In this document: positions 6,468-14,840 of the stretch, in pieces
How positions within the stretch are numbered: position 1 is the first letter of the stretch
How the letters are laid out: each line of letters opens with the position of its first letter
Source of the DNA: Flavobacterium gilvum
GTDB lineage: Bacteria > Bacteroidota > Bacteroidia > Flavobacteriales > Flavobacteriaceae
Assembly (NCBI RefSeq): GCF_001761465.1
Contig: NZ_CP017479.1
Coordinates: 558,001-622,000 of the forward strand
Reading direction: 5' to 3'
Length of the DNA: 64,000 nucleotides
Program-made: the position numbers and the translations under genes
Notes under the pieces: generated by a model
Told to the model about the DNA's origin: nothing
Seen by the model: only the letters and a program-made list of their open reading frames with translations
Databases searched by the model: none

Positions 6468-7175
6468 ATGTTTTCATTCAAAAAATTTGTTGTTGAACAA
6501 GATCGCTGTGCAATGAAAATTGGAACTGACGGTGTTTTACTCGGTGCTTGGACTCCCATAGAAAATAATCCTTTCAGCATTCTGGACATTGGAACGGGAA
6601 CGGGAATCATTGCATTGATGCTAGCACAAAGAAGCCACGCTGAACAAATCGATGCTCTGGAAATTGACGATGAAGCATACGAACAAGCGACAGATAATTT
6701 TGAAAACTCTCCCTGGAGTGACCGATTATTTTGCTTTCACGCAGGCTTGGACGAATTTGTAGAAGAACCCGAAGATGAGTATGATTTAATCGTTTCGAAT
6801 CCTCCTTTTTACAGCGAAGATTATAAAACTGAAAATGAACAAAGGGATTTGGCGCGTTTTCAGGACGCCATGCCTTTTGAAGATTTGATTGAAGCCGCAG
6901 CTTTATTACTTTCTGAAAACGGAATTTTCTCTGTTATTATCCCTTTCAAGGAAGAAGAAATTTTTTTGGCTCTTGCCGCAGCATACGAATTACATCCCAT
7001 AAAAATTACACGCGTAAAAGGAACCCCGACTTCTGAGATTAAACGCAGTTTATTGGCTTTTTGCCGAAATGAAAATGACACTGTTCTAGAAGAAGAATTA
7101 ACCATCGAAACCGCGAGACACATCTACACTCCAGAATACATCGAATTGACAAAAGACTTTTATCTGAAGATGTAA
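6468..7175 (+). CDS. trmN6: tRNA1(Val) (adenine(37)-N6)-methyltransferase
   Basis: This 235-aa class I SAM-dependent methyltransferase opens with the family's FxFKKFxVEQDRCAMKIGTDG signature (residues 2-21), then has the SAM loop ILDIGTGTGI and the catalytic NPPFY motif of N6-adenine methyltransferases. It matches YfiC/TrmN6, which methylates A37 of tRNA-Val. The start lies ten bases beyond the right repeat end of the preceding cassette, so its promoter may be supplied or disturbed by that insertion. Confidence 0.92.
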   Translation: MFSFKKFVVEQDRCAMKIGTDGVLLGAWTPIENNPFSILDIGTGTGIIALMLAQRSHAEQIDALEIDDEAYEQATDNFENSPWSDRLFCFHAGLDEFVEEPEDEYDLIVSNPPFYSEDYKTENEQRDLARFQDAMPFEDLIEAAALLLSENGIFSVIIPFKEEEIFLALAAAYELHPIKITRVKGTPTSEIKRSLLAFCRNENDTVLEEELTIETARHIYTPEYIELTKDFYLKM

Positions 7176-7342
7176 AATCGATTTAAAAAAAAATCATTTT
7201 CCTTATAAACGTCCTTTTCTTTTGGAAAAAATTTCTTTATAATTTTCCGATTTAACACTTAAAATTTTATCAAAAATGGTAAGTTTGAGCTAGCACATGA
7301 AAAGAAAAACTTTTTGTGTCAAAATTTAAAGAAATTAAATCC

Positions 7343-8746
7343 ATGAAAACCCCCTTAACACTATTTCTTTTCTCATTTTCTCTAATTTTATTTGCACAAA
7401 CACCTAGTATTTCGAACAAAAAATTTTCTCTTGGTAGCTATGGAAGAGCCGGAATAGCCTACTCTTTGGGCTCATCAAACAGCGAGTACCCACAAACTCT
7501 GAACTTAAACGGAATGGGATCCATCGGAGGTCGATTTGAAGAAAATGATTATTTTGAATTAGCTGCCGCCATGCACTTTGAACCAACTATTGCAGGTGCT
7601 GAAAAAACCAAAATAAATGTCCAGTCAAGATTTGCCTTCTACACCACTCAAGGTCAATTAATAGGCAATGTTTCCAACAAATCAATAGGTGGAATTACAA
7701 CATCGCTACCAGAATTATACGCCGAAGCCAATAATATTATGGGAAGCGAATGGAGCGTGTGGTTGGGCGCAAGATTGAATCGCTATGATGATATACACAT
7801 TATTGATCATTTTTATTTTGATGATCATTCTGGCCAAGGCATTGGAGTAAAACATAAAAACACTCAATTATCAGCTATTTTTACGGGTTCTATCGACACG
7901 ACTTCTACACTACCTCCAAATTTTTATCTTAACATCGTCAATGGAACTCCAACACTGGGACTACGCAACAGATATGTCTGGATTTTGGAACACAGCATCC
8001 CCATCAACAAAGGGTATGTAAAATTACTTAGTGAATACCAAAGACTTCCCTCTGGAACTGCTCAAGGTCAGAACTCTTTTTATAATTATCCGGCTGATAA
8101 CGGATATGTATTTGGAGCAAAATATTACAAGGGAATTTCAACAAAATTACCAGGTTCTTTTAATGCATTAAGTGCCCGATACGGAACAGGAATAGCCAAT
8201 GGAGGAGATGGGGGAAGCAGCCGAACATACGTCACCTATGGTGGCCCGAACCTAGAAACCAATAGTTTCAAGAAAGCATATTCATTGGCACTTACCGAAA
8301 CTTTTTTACTTAATATCAACAAAAATTATTCCCTGAATGGCTATGCTGTTTATACCAAAAGCAGAGGAGCCAGCGATAGCATAAACAAAACTCCCGATTA
8401 TTTGGGCAAAAGATTATTGTTTAACCGAAAGCAGGATATCGCGTTGGGAGCAAGAGGAACTTGGTATATAAAAAACTGGTTGCATCTATTGCATGAATTC
8501 GATTTGGCCTGGCGAAAAGACGGCACACAAGACTTTGCACAAATGACTAAATTTACCCTAGCTCCAACATTAGTTCCAACTTCAGTGAGAGATGTTTGGG
8601 AAAGACCTCATTTTAGAATCGTATATAGTGTGGCGCGTTATAACAAATTTGCTGCCGACAATCTATATTCATCCTATCTTGCACAAAGTGGAACCAAAAG
8701 ATGGGGACAATATATTGGTGCAAAAGTCGAATGGTGGATTTGGTAG
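7343..8746 (+). CDS. LamB-like carbohydrate porin
   Basis: Taken from ATG 7343 (467 aa), giving a signal peptide MKTPLTLFLFSFSLILFAQ. The mature part has maltoporin features: SLGSYGRAGI at the start, EWSVWLGARL followed by DIHIIDHFYFD (compare the LamB segment with RHDVHMIDFYYWD) and a terminal YIGAKVEWWIW. LamB-type 18-stranded porins admit sugars across the outer membrane. The substrate is unknown and no sugar transporter or glycosidase is adjacent. It is probably transcribed alone. Confidence 0.82.
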   Translation: MKTPLTLFLFSFSLILFAQTPSISNKKFSLGSYGRAGIAYSLGSSNSEYPQTLNLNGMGSIGGRFEENDYFELAAAMHFEPTIAGAEKTKINVQSRFAFYTTQGQLIGNVSNKSIGGITTSLPELYAEANNIMGSEWSVWLGARLNRYDDIHIIDHFYFDDHSGQGIGVKHKNTQLSAIFTGSIDTTSTLPPNFYLNIVNGTPTLGLRNRYVWILEHSIPINKGYVKLLSEYQRLPSGTAQGQNSFYNYPADNGYVFGAKYYKGISTKLPGSFNALSARYGTGIANGGDGGSSRTYVTYGGPNLETNSFKKAYSLALTETFLLNINKNYSLNGYAVYTKSRGASDSINKTPDYLGKRLLFNRKQDIALGARGTWYIKNWLHLLHEFDLAWRKDGTQDFAQMTKFTLAPTLVPTSVRDVWERPHFRIVYSVARYNKFAADNLYSSYLAQSGTKRWGQYIGAKVEWWIW

Positions 8747-8822
8747 AGCACCTTTATAACATTCAATATTGGTTTTGTTATATTTCTTTATGTAGATTTG
8801 TATCCAATAAAATAATGACACC

Positions 8823-10001
8823 ATGAAACCTGATTTATTCCAAGCCCCAGATTATTACAATCTAGACGATTTATTAACCGAAGAACACAAACTTGTACGT
8901 GATTCTGCCCGAGCTTGGGTAAAACGAGAAGTTTCACCAATTATAGAAGAATATGCCCAAAAAGCAGAATTCCCAAAACAAATTATAAAAGGACTTGCCG
9001 AAATAGGCGGTTTTGGCCCTTACATCCCTGCCGAATATGGCGGAGCAGGATTAGACCAAATCTCTTACGGTTTAATAATGCAGGAAATTGAACGCGGTGA
9101 CTCTGGTGTTCGTTCCACTTCATCGGTACAATCATCATTGGTAATGTATCCAATTTGGAAATACGGAAACGAAGAACAAAGAATGAAATATTTACCAAAA
9201 CTAGCCACCGGAGAATTAATGGGTTGTTTTGGCCTGACCGAACCCAATCATGGCTCAGACCCTGGAAGTATGATTACCAATTTCAAAGACATGGGAAATC
9301 ATTATCTTTTGACTGGTGCCAAAATGTGGATTTCAAATGCTCCATTTGCAGATATTGCCATTGTCTGGGCAAAAGATGAAGAAGGAAGAATACACGGTTT
9401 AATTGTAGAACGCGGAATGGAAGGTTTTACAACACCCGAAACCCATAACAAATGGTCATTGAGAGCTTCCTCTACTGGAGAACTAATTTTTGATAATGTG
9501 AAAGTTCCCAAAGAGAATTTATTACCAAATAAATCTGGATTGGGAGCACCATTGGGCTGTTTGGATTCAGCTCGTTACGGAATTGCCTGGGGAGCTATTG
9601 GTGCGGCCATGGACTGTTACGATACTGCTTTGCGCTATGCGAAAGAAAGAATTCAGTTCGAGAAACCTATTGCCGGGACTCAATTGCAACAAAAGAAATT
9701 GGCCGAAATGATTACTGAAATCACCAAAGCGCAATTACTGACCTGGCGACTTGGTGTTTTAAGAAATGAAGGACGAGCAACATCTGCCCAAATATCGATG
9801 GCCAAAAGAAACAATGTAGACATGGCGCTTAACATTGCCCGCGAAGCAAGACAAATATTGGGAGGAATGGGAATTACCGGTGAATATTCTATCATGCGTC
9901 ATATGATGAACCTCGAATCGGTAATTACATACGAAGGAACACACGATATTCACTTATTAATCACAGGATTTGACATAACCGGAATTTCGGCTTTCAAATA
10001 A
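8823..10001 (+). CDS. Acyl-CoA dehydrogenase, glutaryl-CoA dehydrogenase-like
   Basis: This 392-aa FAD enzyme has the full acyl-CoA dehydrogenase layout: an N-terminal helical domain, the middle beta domain with GCFGLTEPNHGSDPGSM and MWISNAP, and the C-terminal helical domain with ILGGMGITGEY. The catalytic base is expected to be the Glu in TYEGTHDIH, which together with the final ITGISAFK resembles glutaryl-CoA dehydrogenases of lysine and tryptophan breakdown. Whether it also decarboxylates, rather than acting on another short acyl-CoA, cannot be told from sequence. A terminator follows. Confidence 0.92.
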   Translation: MKPDLFQAPDYYNLDDLLTEEHKLVRDSARAWVKREVSPIIEEYAQKAEFPKQIIKGLAEIGGFGPYIPAEYGGAGLDQISYGLIMQEIERGDSGVRSTSSVQSSLVMYPIWKYGNEEQRMKYLPKLATGELMGCFGLTEPNHGSDPGSMITNFKDMGNHYLLTGAKMWISNAPFADIAIVWAKDEEGRIHGLIVERGMEGFTTPETHNKWSLRASSTGELIFDNVKVPKENLLPNKSGLGAPLGCLDSARYGIAWGAIGAAMDCYDTALRYAKERIQFEKPIAGTQLQQKKLAEMITEITKAQLLTWRLGVLRNEGRATSAQISMAKRNNVDMALNIAREARQILGGMGITGEYSIMRHMMNLESVITYEGTHDIHLLITGFDITGISAFK

Positions 10002-10045
10002 AATTTAGCCCTTAGTAATTAGTAGTGAACTACAAAAAGTACTTG

Positions 10046-10074
10046 AAGCTCTTTGAAAACAAGGAGCTTTTTTT
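10046..10074 (+). terminator. Intrinsic terminator after the acyl-CoA dehydrogenase gene
   Basis: Stem 10046-10055 with 10060-10069 (one G-T pair), loop AAAA, then a T run. Confidence 0.85.
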
Positions 10075-10082
10075 ACAAAAAA

Positions 10083-10118
10083 AATCCGGTTTTCAGAATA
10101 TAACTAAAAACCGGGATT
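10083..10118 (-). terminator. Intrinsic terminator after the ferredoxin gene
   Basis: On the minus strand AATCCCGGTTTT pairs with AAAACCGGATT and runs into T residues. It ends the leftward ferredoxin gene. Confidence 0.75.
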
Positions 10119-10136
10119 TTCATCTCAATATTTATT

Positions 10137-10454
10137 TTAACTTTCCGGAGCTAATTCCAACTCTAGCCCTTCAAGACTCTCAGTTATTGGAATTTGGCAA
10201 CCCAAACGGCTATTAGATTTTACGTAAAAAGCTTCAGAAAGCATTGCCTCCTCATCTTCACCCATTTCTGGTAGCGATACATCATTAAGAACATAACACT
10301 GGCAAGATGCACACATAGCCATCCCACCGCAAGTTCCTTCTACCGGAAGCTCATAGGCTTTACACAATTCCATTATGTTCATCGCCATATCTGTTGGCGC
10401 TTGCAATTCATGAACAACTCCTTCTCTATCTTTAATTTTTATTAAAACGTCCAT
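10137..10454 (-). CDS. 2Fe-2S ferredoxin, adrenodoxin/ISC type
   Basis: This 105-aa ferredoxin has cluster ligands Cys42, Cys48, Cys51 and Cys86 (C-x5-C-x2-C-x34-C, within TCGGMAMCASCQC and RLGCQI), the spacing of vertebrate-type ferredoxins used in Fe-S assembly and by some oxygenases. The strongly acidic region LPEMGEDEEAM is the usual partner-docking helix. It is a single gene, but NifU-like and Mrp Fe-S genes lie nearby on the same strand, which fits an Fe-S biogenesis role. Confidence 0.93.
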   Translation of the reverse strand: MDVLIKIKDREGVVHELQAPTDMAMNIMELCKAYELPVEGTCGGMAMCASCQCYVLNDVSLPEMGEDEEAMLSEAFYVKSNSRLGCQIPITESLEGLELELAPES

Positions 10455-10505
10455 TTATATATTTTATCATTTTATTAAAAAAATCGGAGTCGTTTAAAAC
10501 TTCGA

Positions 10506-10979
10506 TTAATCTTTTATTGTAAGATCTAATGCGTAATCTTTGTTATTGTCTTTGTTATGAATTTTCAAACCGATAACGTCTGCTTGGTTCACAACAAAAA
10601 TTACTTTTACATTTGGTGTATATGCTCCCTCAATGGTTTTAAAAACAAATTTTCCTTCGTAAGTCATATTCACCAAACCATTTTTTTCTGTTTTGGTTTT
10701 AATCAGCACGGGTGATGACAATTCTGCCGTTGTGTAGGCACTTTTATCAAGCATTTTAGCTTTACCGCCGCTAAGTTCGGTCAAAAATTCAGCATTTGCA
10801 ATTTTCAACTGTCCCTGTCTGTTTGACGAAACATTAATCATTGAACCGTAATTAGCTTCGGCCCATTCTTCATCGACCATTACGTGGGTTTTTGAAACAT
10901 AAGCTTCCTGAATTGGTTCTTGTCCGTAATTTTTAATGAAACATAAAAATAGAATAACTAATAAATAGTACTTTTTCAT
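10506..10979 (-). CDS. Secreted protein of unknown function
   Basis: This 157-aa protein has a clear signal peptide (MKKYYLLVILFLCFIKNYGQ) ending in Q. The rest is beta-rich with alternating charged and hydrophobic residues (KTKTEKNGLVNMTYEGKFVF, then NVKVIFVVNQADVIGLKI). No cysteine, lipobox or membrane segment is seen in the mature part, so it is likely periplasmic. I recognise no family. The gap 10980-11243 behind it is AT-rich and shows no gene. Confidence 0.7.
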   Translation of the reverse strand: MKKYYLLVILFLCFIKNYGQEPIQEAYVSKTHVMVDEEWAEANYGSMINVSSNRQGQLKIANAEFLTELSGGKAKMLDKSAYTTAELSSPVLIKTKTEKNGLVNMTYEGKFVFKTIEGAYTPNVKVIFVVNQADVIGLKIHNKDNNKDYALDLTIKD

Positions 10980-11243
10980 AATTCAAATTTTGTAGGTTAA
11001 TGCTACAAATGTAAATTTTTATTTGAAAAACCGAATAAAAAGAACTTGAATTATTACTACTATTTTTTACATATATCAAAATAAACTACAAAAATATTGA
11101 TTATTCGCTAATGATAATCCTGCAAAAAAAGAGTTTTATTGCATTTAAACAAGACTCAACCATCTTTTCAATAAGAACAAAACGATCTCTCTTTTTTTTC
11201 AATATTATCTTTAACCAACAAAAAGAATCTATTTCAGTATTTT

Positions 11244-11483
11244 TTAAAGAACATTAACAACTGTCTCTATTTGAGGAGCGTACTTTTTAATCGTTGTTTC
11301 AACACCCGCTTTCAAAGTCATTTGATTTACACTGCAACTGGTGCAGGCTCCTTCAAGACGCACTTTCACGTGTTTCCCTTCATCTATTGAAATAAGTTTT
11401 ATATCGCCTCCATCAGAATTCAGGAAAGGCCTGATTTCGTCAAGTGCTTTTAAAACATTATTTTTTAGTTCTTCTGTTTTCAT
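11244..11483 (-). CDS. NifU-like C-terminal domain Fe-S scaffold
   Basis: This 79-aa protein is a stand-alone NifU C-terminal (Nfu) domain. It has the cluster-binding CxxC at Cys47 and Cys50 (EGACTSCSVNQMTLKAGVE) and the DGGDIKL strand that defines the family. Nfu proteins hold a bridging 4Fe-4S cluster between two monomers and hand it to target enzymes. The Mrp-type carrier gene lies 77 bases upstream on the same strand, so the two probably form one Fe-S delivery operon. Confidence 0.95.
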   Translation of the reverse strand: MKTEELKNNVLKALDEIRPFLNSDGGDIKLISIDEGKHVKVRLEGACTSCSVNQMTLKAGVETTIKKYAPQIETVVNVL

Positions 11484-11560
11484 ATTTAAGAATATTCGAA
11501 TTTTTGATTATTCAATCATTGGACTGCTCGATTTTCAAAAAATAGAGGAGTCCAGTAATC

Positions 11561-12688
11561 TTATTTTTTAACAGCCGAACAACCGGCCATTGTAGTAATT
11601 TTGATTGCCTCAGTAGGCTCTAAATTTTCATTTCTGCTGATAACCTCGCTCACAACATTTCGTGTTATCTCTTCAAAAACAGTTTCAATAACTGTACCTG
11701 TTTGTAGTGCTGCTGGATGACCGTAATCTCCCGCTTCGCGAATGGACTGAACAATAGGAACTTCTCCCAAAAATGCCACATTCAAATCTTCGGCAAGATC
11801 TTTGGCACCTTCTTTTCCAAAAATATAATATTTATTATTTGGTAGTTCCTCTGGGGTAAAATATGCCATGTTTTCAACAATTCCCAAAACAGGTACATTT
11901 ATCGCTTCAGACATAAACATCGCAACTCCTTTTTTGGCATCCGCCAATGCAACAGCCTGTGGAGTACTTACTACAACAGCACCTGTAATAGGCAATGATT
12001 GCATAATTGACAAATGAATATCACCTGTTCCCGGAGGCAAATCAATCAACATAAAGTCTAATTCTCCCCAATCTGCATCAAAAATCATTTGGTTCAAGGC
12101 CTTAGACGCCATAGGACCTCTCCAAATTACAGCTTGGCTTGGTGAGGTAAAAAATCCTATTGATAGCATTTTGATTCCGTAGCTTTCCACAGGTTTCATT
12201 TTTGATTTCCCGTTAACCTCAACCGAAATTGGTTTTGCACTTTCCACATCAAACATGATTGGCATAGAAGGGCCATAAATATCTGCGTCCAACACTCCAA
12301 CGGCAAATCCCATTTTTGCCAATGATACCGCCAAATTTGCCGTAACAGTAGATTTTCCAACGCCACCTTTACCAGAAGCAACCGCTATAATGTTTTTTAT
12401 TCCCGGTATCGCTTTACCTTTAACTTCATTCTTTTCGGGCACTTCAACCTTTACGTTTACTTTAATTTGGGCATCGGGAGAAACCAACTCGTGAATCGTT
12501 TTTTTAATATCGTCTTCGGCTCTTTTTTTGATGTGCATCGCAGGCGTATGCAATACCAAATCTACAACAACCTCATTTCCGAAAGTAACCACGTTTGCAA
12601 CCGCTCCGCTTTCTACCATATTTTTACCTTCTCCAGCAACAGTAATTGTTTCTAATGCTTTGAGAACGTCTTTTTTATCTAATTTCAT
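11561..12688 (-). CDS. mrp: Mrp/ApbC-type Fe-S cluster carrier ATPase
   Basis: This 375-aa P-loop ATPase has an N-terminal MIP18/DUF59 domain (~1-95), a deviant Walker A ASGKGGVGKST at 106-114 and the DLPPGTGDIHL switch. Mrp proteins bind and transfer 4Fe-4S clusters as dimers. The CxxC that bridges the cluster in many homologues, expected after VLGIVENMAYF, is replaced by TPEELPNNKYY, so another ligand set or mechanism must be used. The nifU-like gene follows, supporting an Fe-S role. Confidence 0.95.
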   Translation of the reverse strand: MKLDKKDVLKALETITVAGEGKNMVESGAVANVVTFGNEVVVDLVLHTPAMHIKKRAEDDIKKTIHELVSPDAQIKVNVKVEVPEKNEVKGKAIPGIKNIIAVASGKGGVGKSTVTANLAVSLAKMGFAVGVLDADIYGPSMPIMFDVESAKPISVEVNGKSKMKPVESYGIKMLSIGFFTSPSQAVIWRGPMASKALNQMIFDADWGELDFMLIDLPPGTGDIHLSIMQSLPITGAVVVSTPQAVALADAKKGVAMFMSEAINVPVLGIVENMAYFTPEELPNNKYYIFGKEGAKDLAEDLNVAFLGEVPIVQSIREAGDYGHPAALQTGTVIETVFEEITRNVVSEVISRNENLEPTEAIKITTMAGCSAVKK

Positions 12689-12861
12689 TTTATATTTTTC
12701 TATCGATTTACACTTTGTAAAAGCGTATTTTTATTTAAACTAATTTCAGTTTGCAAAGATAACTGATTAAGTTCTTATTATAAAGGATTTGGATTGGATT
12801 TATTGATTGCGATGTATAATACGCCTAGGAAAGGAGTACGCTTTTTTGCTAGTAAATAGTA

Positions 12862-13194
12862 TTAAAGCTCCGCTTGTGGCTCCCAAAAAACAGTTTCGAA
12901 ATTAATAATTTGATTATTCTCAATAATTATGCCTTCACTTTCGAGTAATTGCTGCATTAGATTTGTTCCATCAAAATGGTGTTTTCCGGTCAAAAGTCCT
13001 TTTCTATTCACTACCCGATGCGCAGGAACATCCTCAAGATTATGAGCGGCATTCATAGCCCAACCCACCATTCTTGCTGAACGCGCAGCTCCTAAGACTT
13101 TTGCAATAGCGCCATAGGAAGTAACTTTTCCGTACGGAATTTGTTTAACGACGGCATAAACCTTATCAAAGAAATTGTCGTTTGTTGCTTTCAT
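12862..13194 (-). CDS. Alkyltransferase-like protein (MGMT family, no active Cys)
   Basis: This 110-aa protein matches the DNA-binding half of O6-methylguanine methyltransferases (VKQIPYGKVTSYGAIAKVLG, then SARMVGWAMNAA). The catalytic PCHRV motif reads PAHRV here (Ala58), so it cannot accept an alkyl group. ATL proteins of this kind bind O6-alkylguanine and recruit nucleotide excision repair. It shares a transcript with the LysE-type exporter three bases upstream, though a functional link is not evident. Confidence 0.9.
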   Translation of the reverse strand: MKATNDNFFDKVYAVVKQIPYGKVTSYGAIAKVLGAARSARMVGWAMNAAHNLEDVPAHRVVNRKGLLTGKHHFDGTNLMQQLLESEGIIIENNQIINFETVFWEPQAEL

Positions 13195-13197
13195 TTT

Positions 13198-13833
13198 TTA
13201 GCTAAAAAAAACTTTAAATAGTTTAAAAAATGTAACTATTGAAACTAGTCCAGTAATTGTTCCTATAATGTAATTTCCGTTATCCATTAAAAAAGAAGAT
13301 TTTGATTCCCTCTTTTTAAAGAAAACAATATACAGATAAAAAACAAGGAACGAACCCATTACCGCTCCGCCCACAAAAGCATAAATAAAGGAATCCAGGA
13401 AATAAAAATAGCCGTAAGCTGCGAGTGTTATGGACACAAAAACATAATACGGAATAGGAAATAAATTCAATGCCGACAGCAACATTCCCAGAAAAAAACG
13501 GTTCGTTTTACTGCGAACCTTCATTTCCGATTTAGGTTTTTTTGGTTTTTTGGCTTTCCAGAAAAAATAAACGGTCAGGCCAAAAAATATAAACAACCCA
13601 ATTTCCTGAAGACTACTGATAACTTCGGGATGCATATTAATAAAATCGGCAAACAATAATGCCAAAAATGTCTGAAAAAAAACAATTATTGTAGCCCCAA
13701 CAGCAAATGAAATGGCCTCATTCCTACCATCTTTCAAGCTCACTTTTGCAGCAGTCATATTTATCAGGCCTGGAGGCGTAATTCCAATTGCTGCTACAAT
13801 AAATCCAATAAAAAAAGGCGACAGTAGATTCAT
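13198..13833 (-). CDS. LysE/RhtB-family amino acid exporter
   Basis: This 211-aa inner-membrane protein has about six hydrophobic segments. The N-terminal FIVAAIGITPPGLINMTAA fits the LysE-family pattern with its conserved GPxxL/Pro-rich first loop, and a basic loop (KAKKPKKPKSEMKVRSKT) lies in the middle. Family members export amino acids or related metabolites by proton exchange. The substrate is unknown. It is upstream of and closely spaced with the alkyltransferase-like gene. Confidence 0.85.
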   Translation of the reverse strand: MNLLSPFFIGFIVAAIGITPPGLINMTAAKVSLKDGRNEAISFAVGATIIVFFQTFLALLFADFINMHPEVISSLQEIGLFIFFGLTVYFFWKAKKPKKPKSEMKVRSKTNRFFLGMLLSALNLFPIPYYVFVSITLAAYGYFYFLDSFIYAFVGGAVMGSFLVFYLYIVFFKKRESKSSFLMDNGNYIIGTITGLVSIVTFFKLFKVFFS

Positions 13834-13890
13834 ATTTTATACATAATCCGGTTTGCAGTTTCGGTCAACAACCGAAAACGATAACCCAAA

Positions 13891-14565
13891 CTATTTGATT
13901 TTAAAACGAATATAAGTAATCGCTTTGTTAATTTCCAAATATTGTTTCTCGTAAAAAGTCTGAAAAGCAGTAACTTCTTCCGGACTTCCTTCGTTTACAT
14001 ATACATTGTGATTGGCATACAAAACCTCATGCCCTTCCCCATGCAACAATCCAAGAGTATAACCGTGCATGAACTCACTATCGGTTTTAAGGTTGACAAC
14101 TCCATCTTGCTTTAAAATTTTCTTATACAATTTCAAAAACTCGGAATTCGTCATTCTATGCTTCGTTCTCTTGTATTTTATTTGGGGATCAGGAAAAGTA
14201 ATCCAGATTTCGTCCACTTCATTTTCTGCAAAAATGTGGTTGATTAATTCGATTTGTGTTCTTACAAAAGCCACATTATGCAATCCGGTTTCAACAGCAG
14301 TTTTGGCACCACGCCAAAAACGAGCTCCTTTAATATCGATTCCAATGAAGTTTTTATTGGGATATTTTTCGGCCAATCCAACAGAGTATTCTCCTTTTCC
14401 GCAACCCAATTCAAGTATCAATGGGTTTTCATTTTTAAAAAATTCTGAATTCCACTTCCCTCTTAACGGAAACAAATCTCCGACTACCTCTTCTCTTGTT
14501 GGTTGAAAAACATTATTGAATGTTTCGTTTTCCTTGAACCTTTTTAATTTATTTTTACTTCCCAC
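13891..14565 (-). CDS. trmB: tRNA (guanine-N7-)-methyltransferase
   Basis: This 224-aa SAM-dependent methyltransferase matches TrmB. The SAM loop is ILELGCGKGEYSVGLA, followed by NFIGIDIKGARFWRGA, the catalytic-site segment EIWITFPDPQIKYKRTKHR and a late RTKHRMTNSEFL. It makes m7G46 in tRNA variable loops. Length is usual. The gap 14566-14840 downstream holds repeated CATATAAG-like words but no gene. Confidence 0.96.
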   Translation of the reverse strand: MGSKNKLKRFKENETFNNVFQPTREEVVGDLFPLRGKWNSEFFKNENPLILELGCGKGEYSVGLAEKYPNKNFIGIDIKGARFWRGAKTAVETGLHNVAFVRTQIELINHIFAENEVDEIWITFPDPQIKYKRTKHRMTNSEFLKLYKKILKQDGVVNLKTDSEFMHGYTLGLLHGEGHEVLYANHNVYVNEGSPEEVTAFQTFYEKQYLEINKAITYIRFKIK

Positions 14566-14840
14566 GATATTTTTTCAATTTCGGCAAAATTAAGCAATTA
14601 TATAAGAATGAAAGCCTAAGTCCTGCAAAAAACCAAAAATTCAGTTTTTAACATATAAGTCATTTAAGCTTTTTTTATTTTCGTTACACTTGGTTTTAAA
14701 ACCATATAAGGCATATAAGGACATATAAGTCAAAACACTTTCTTACTCTTCAAACTTTTATGAACTTATCAGAAACTATTTGATTTTAATTTATTCTTAA
14801 ATGACCTTATATTACTTATATGATTAAAATAAAAGCGATG

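Noticed and set aside
10025..10216. Rightward frame after the acyl-CoA dehydrogenase
   Set aside because: It spans two terminator hairpins and ends in the antisense of the ferredoxin gene.
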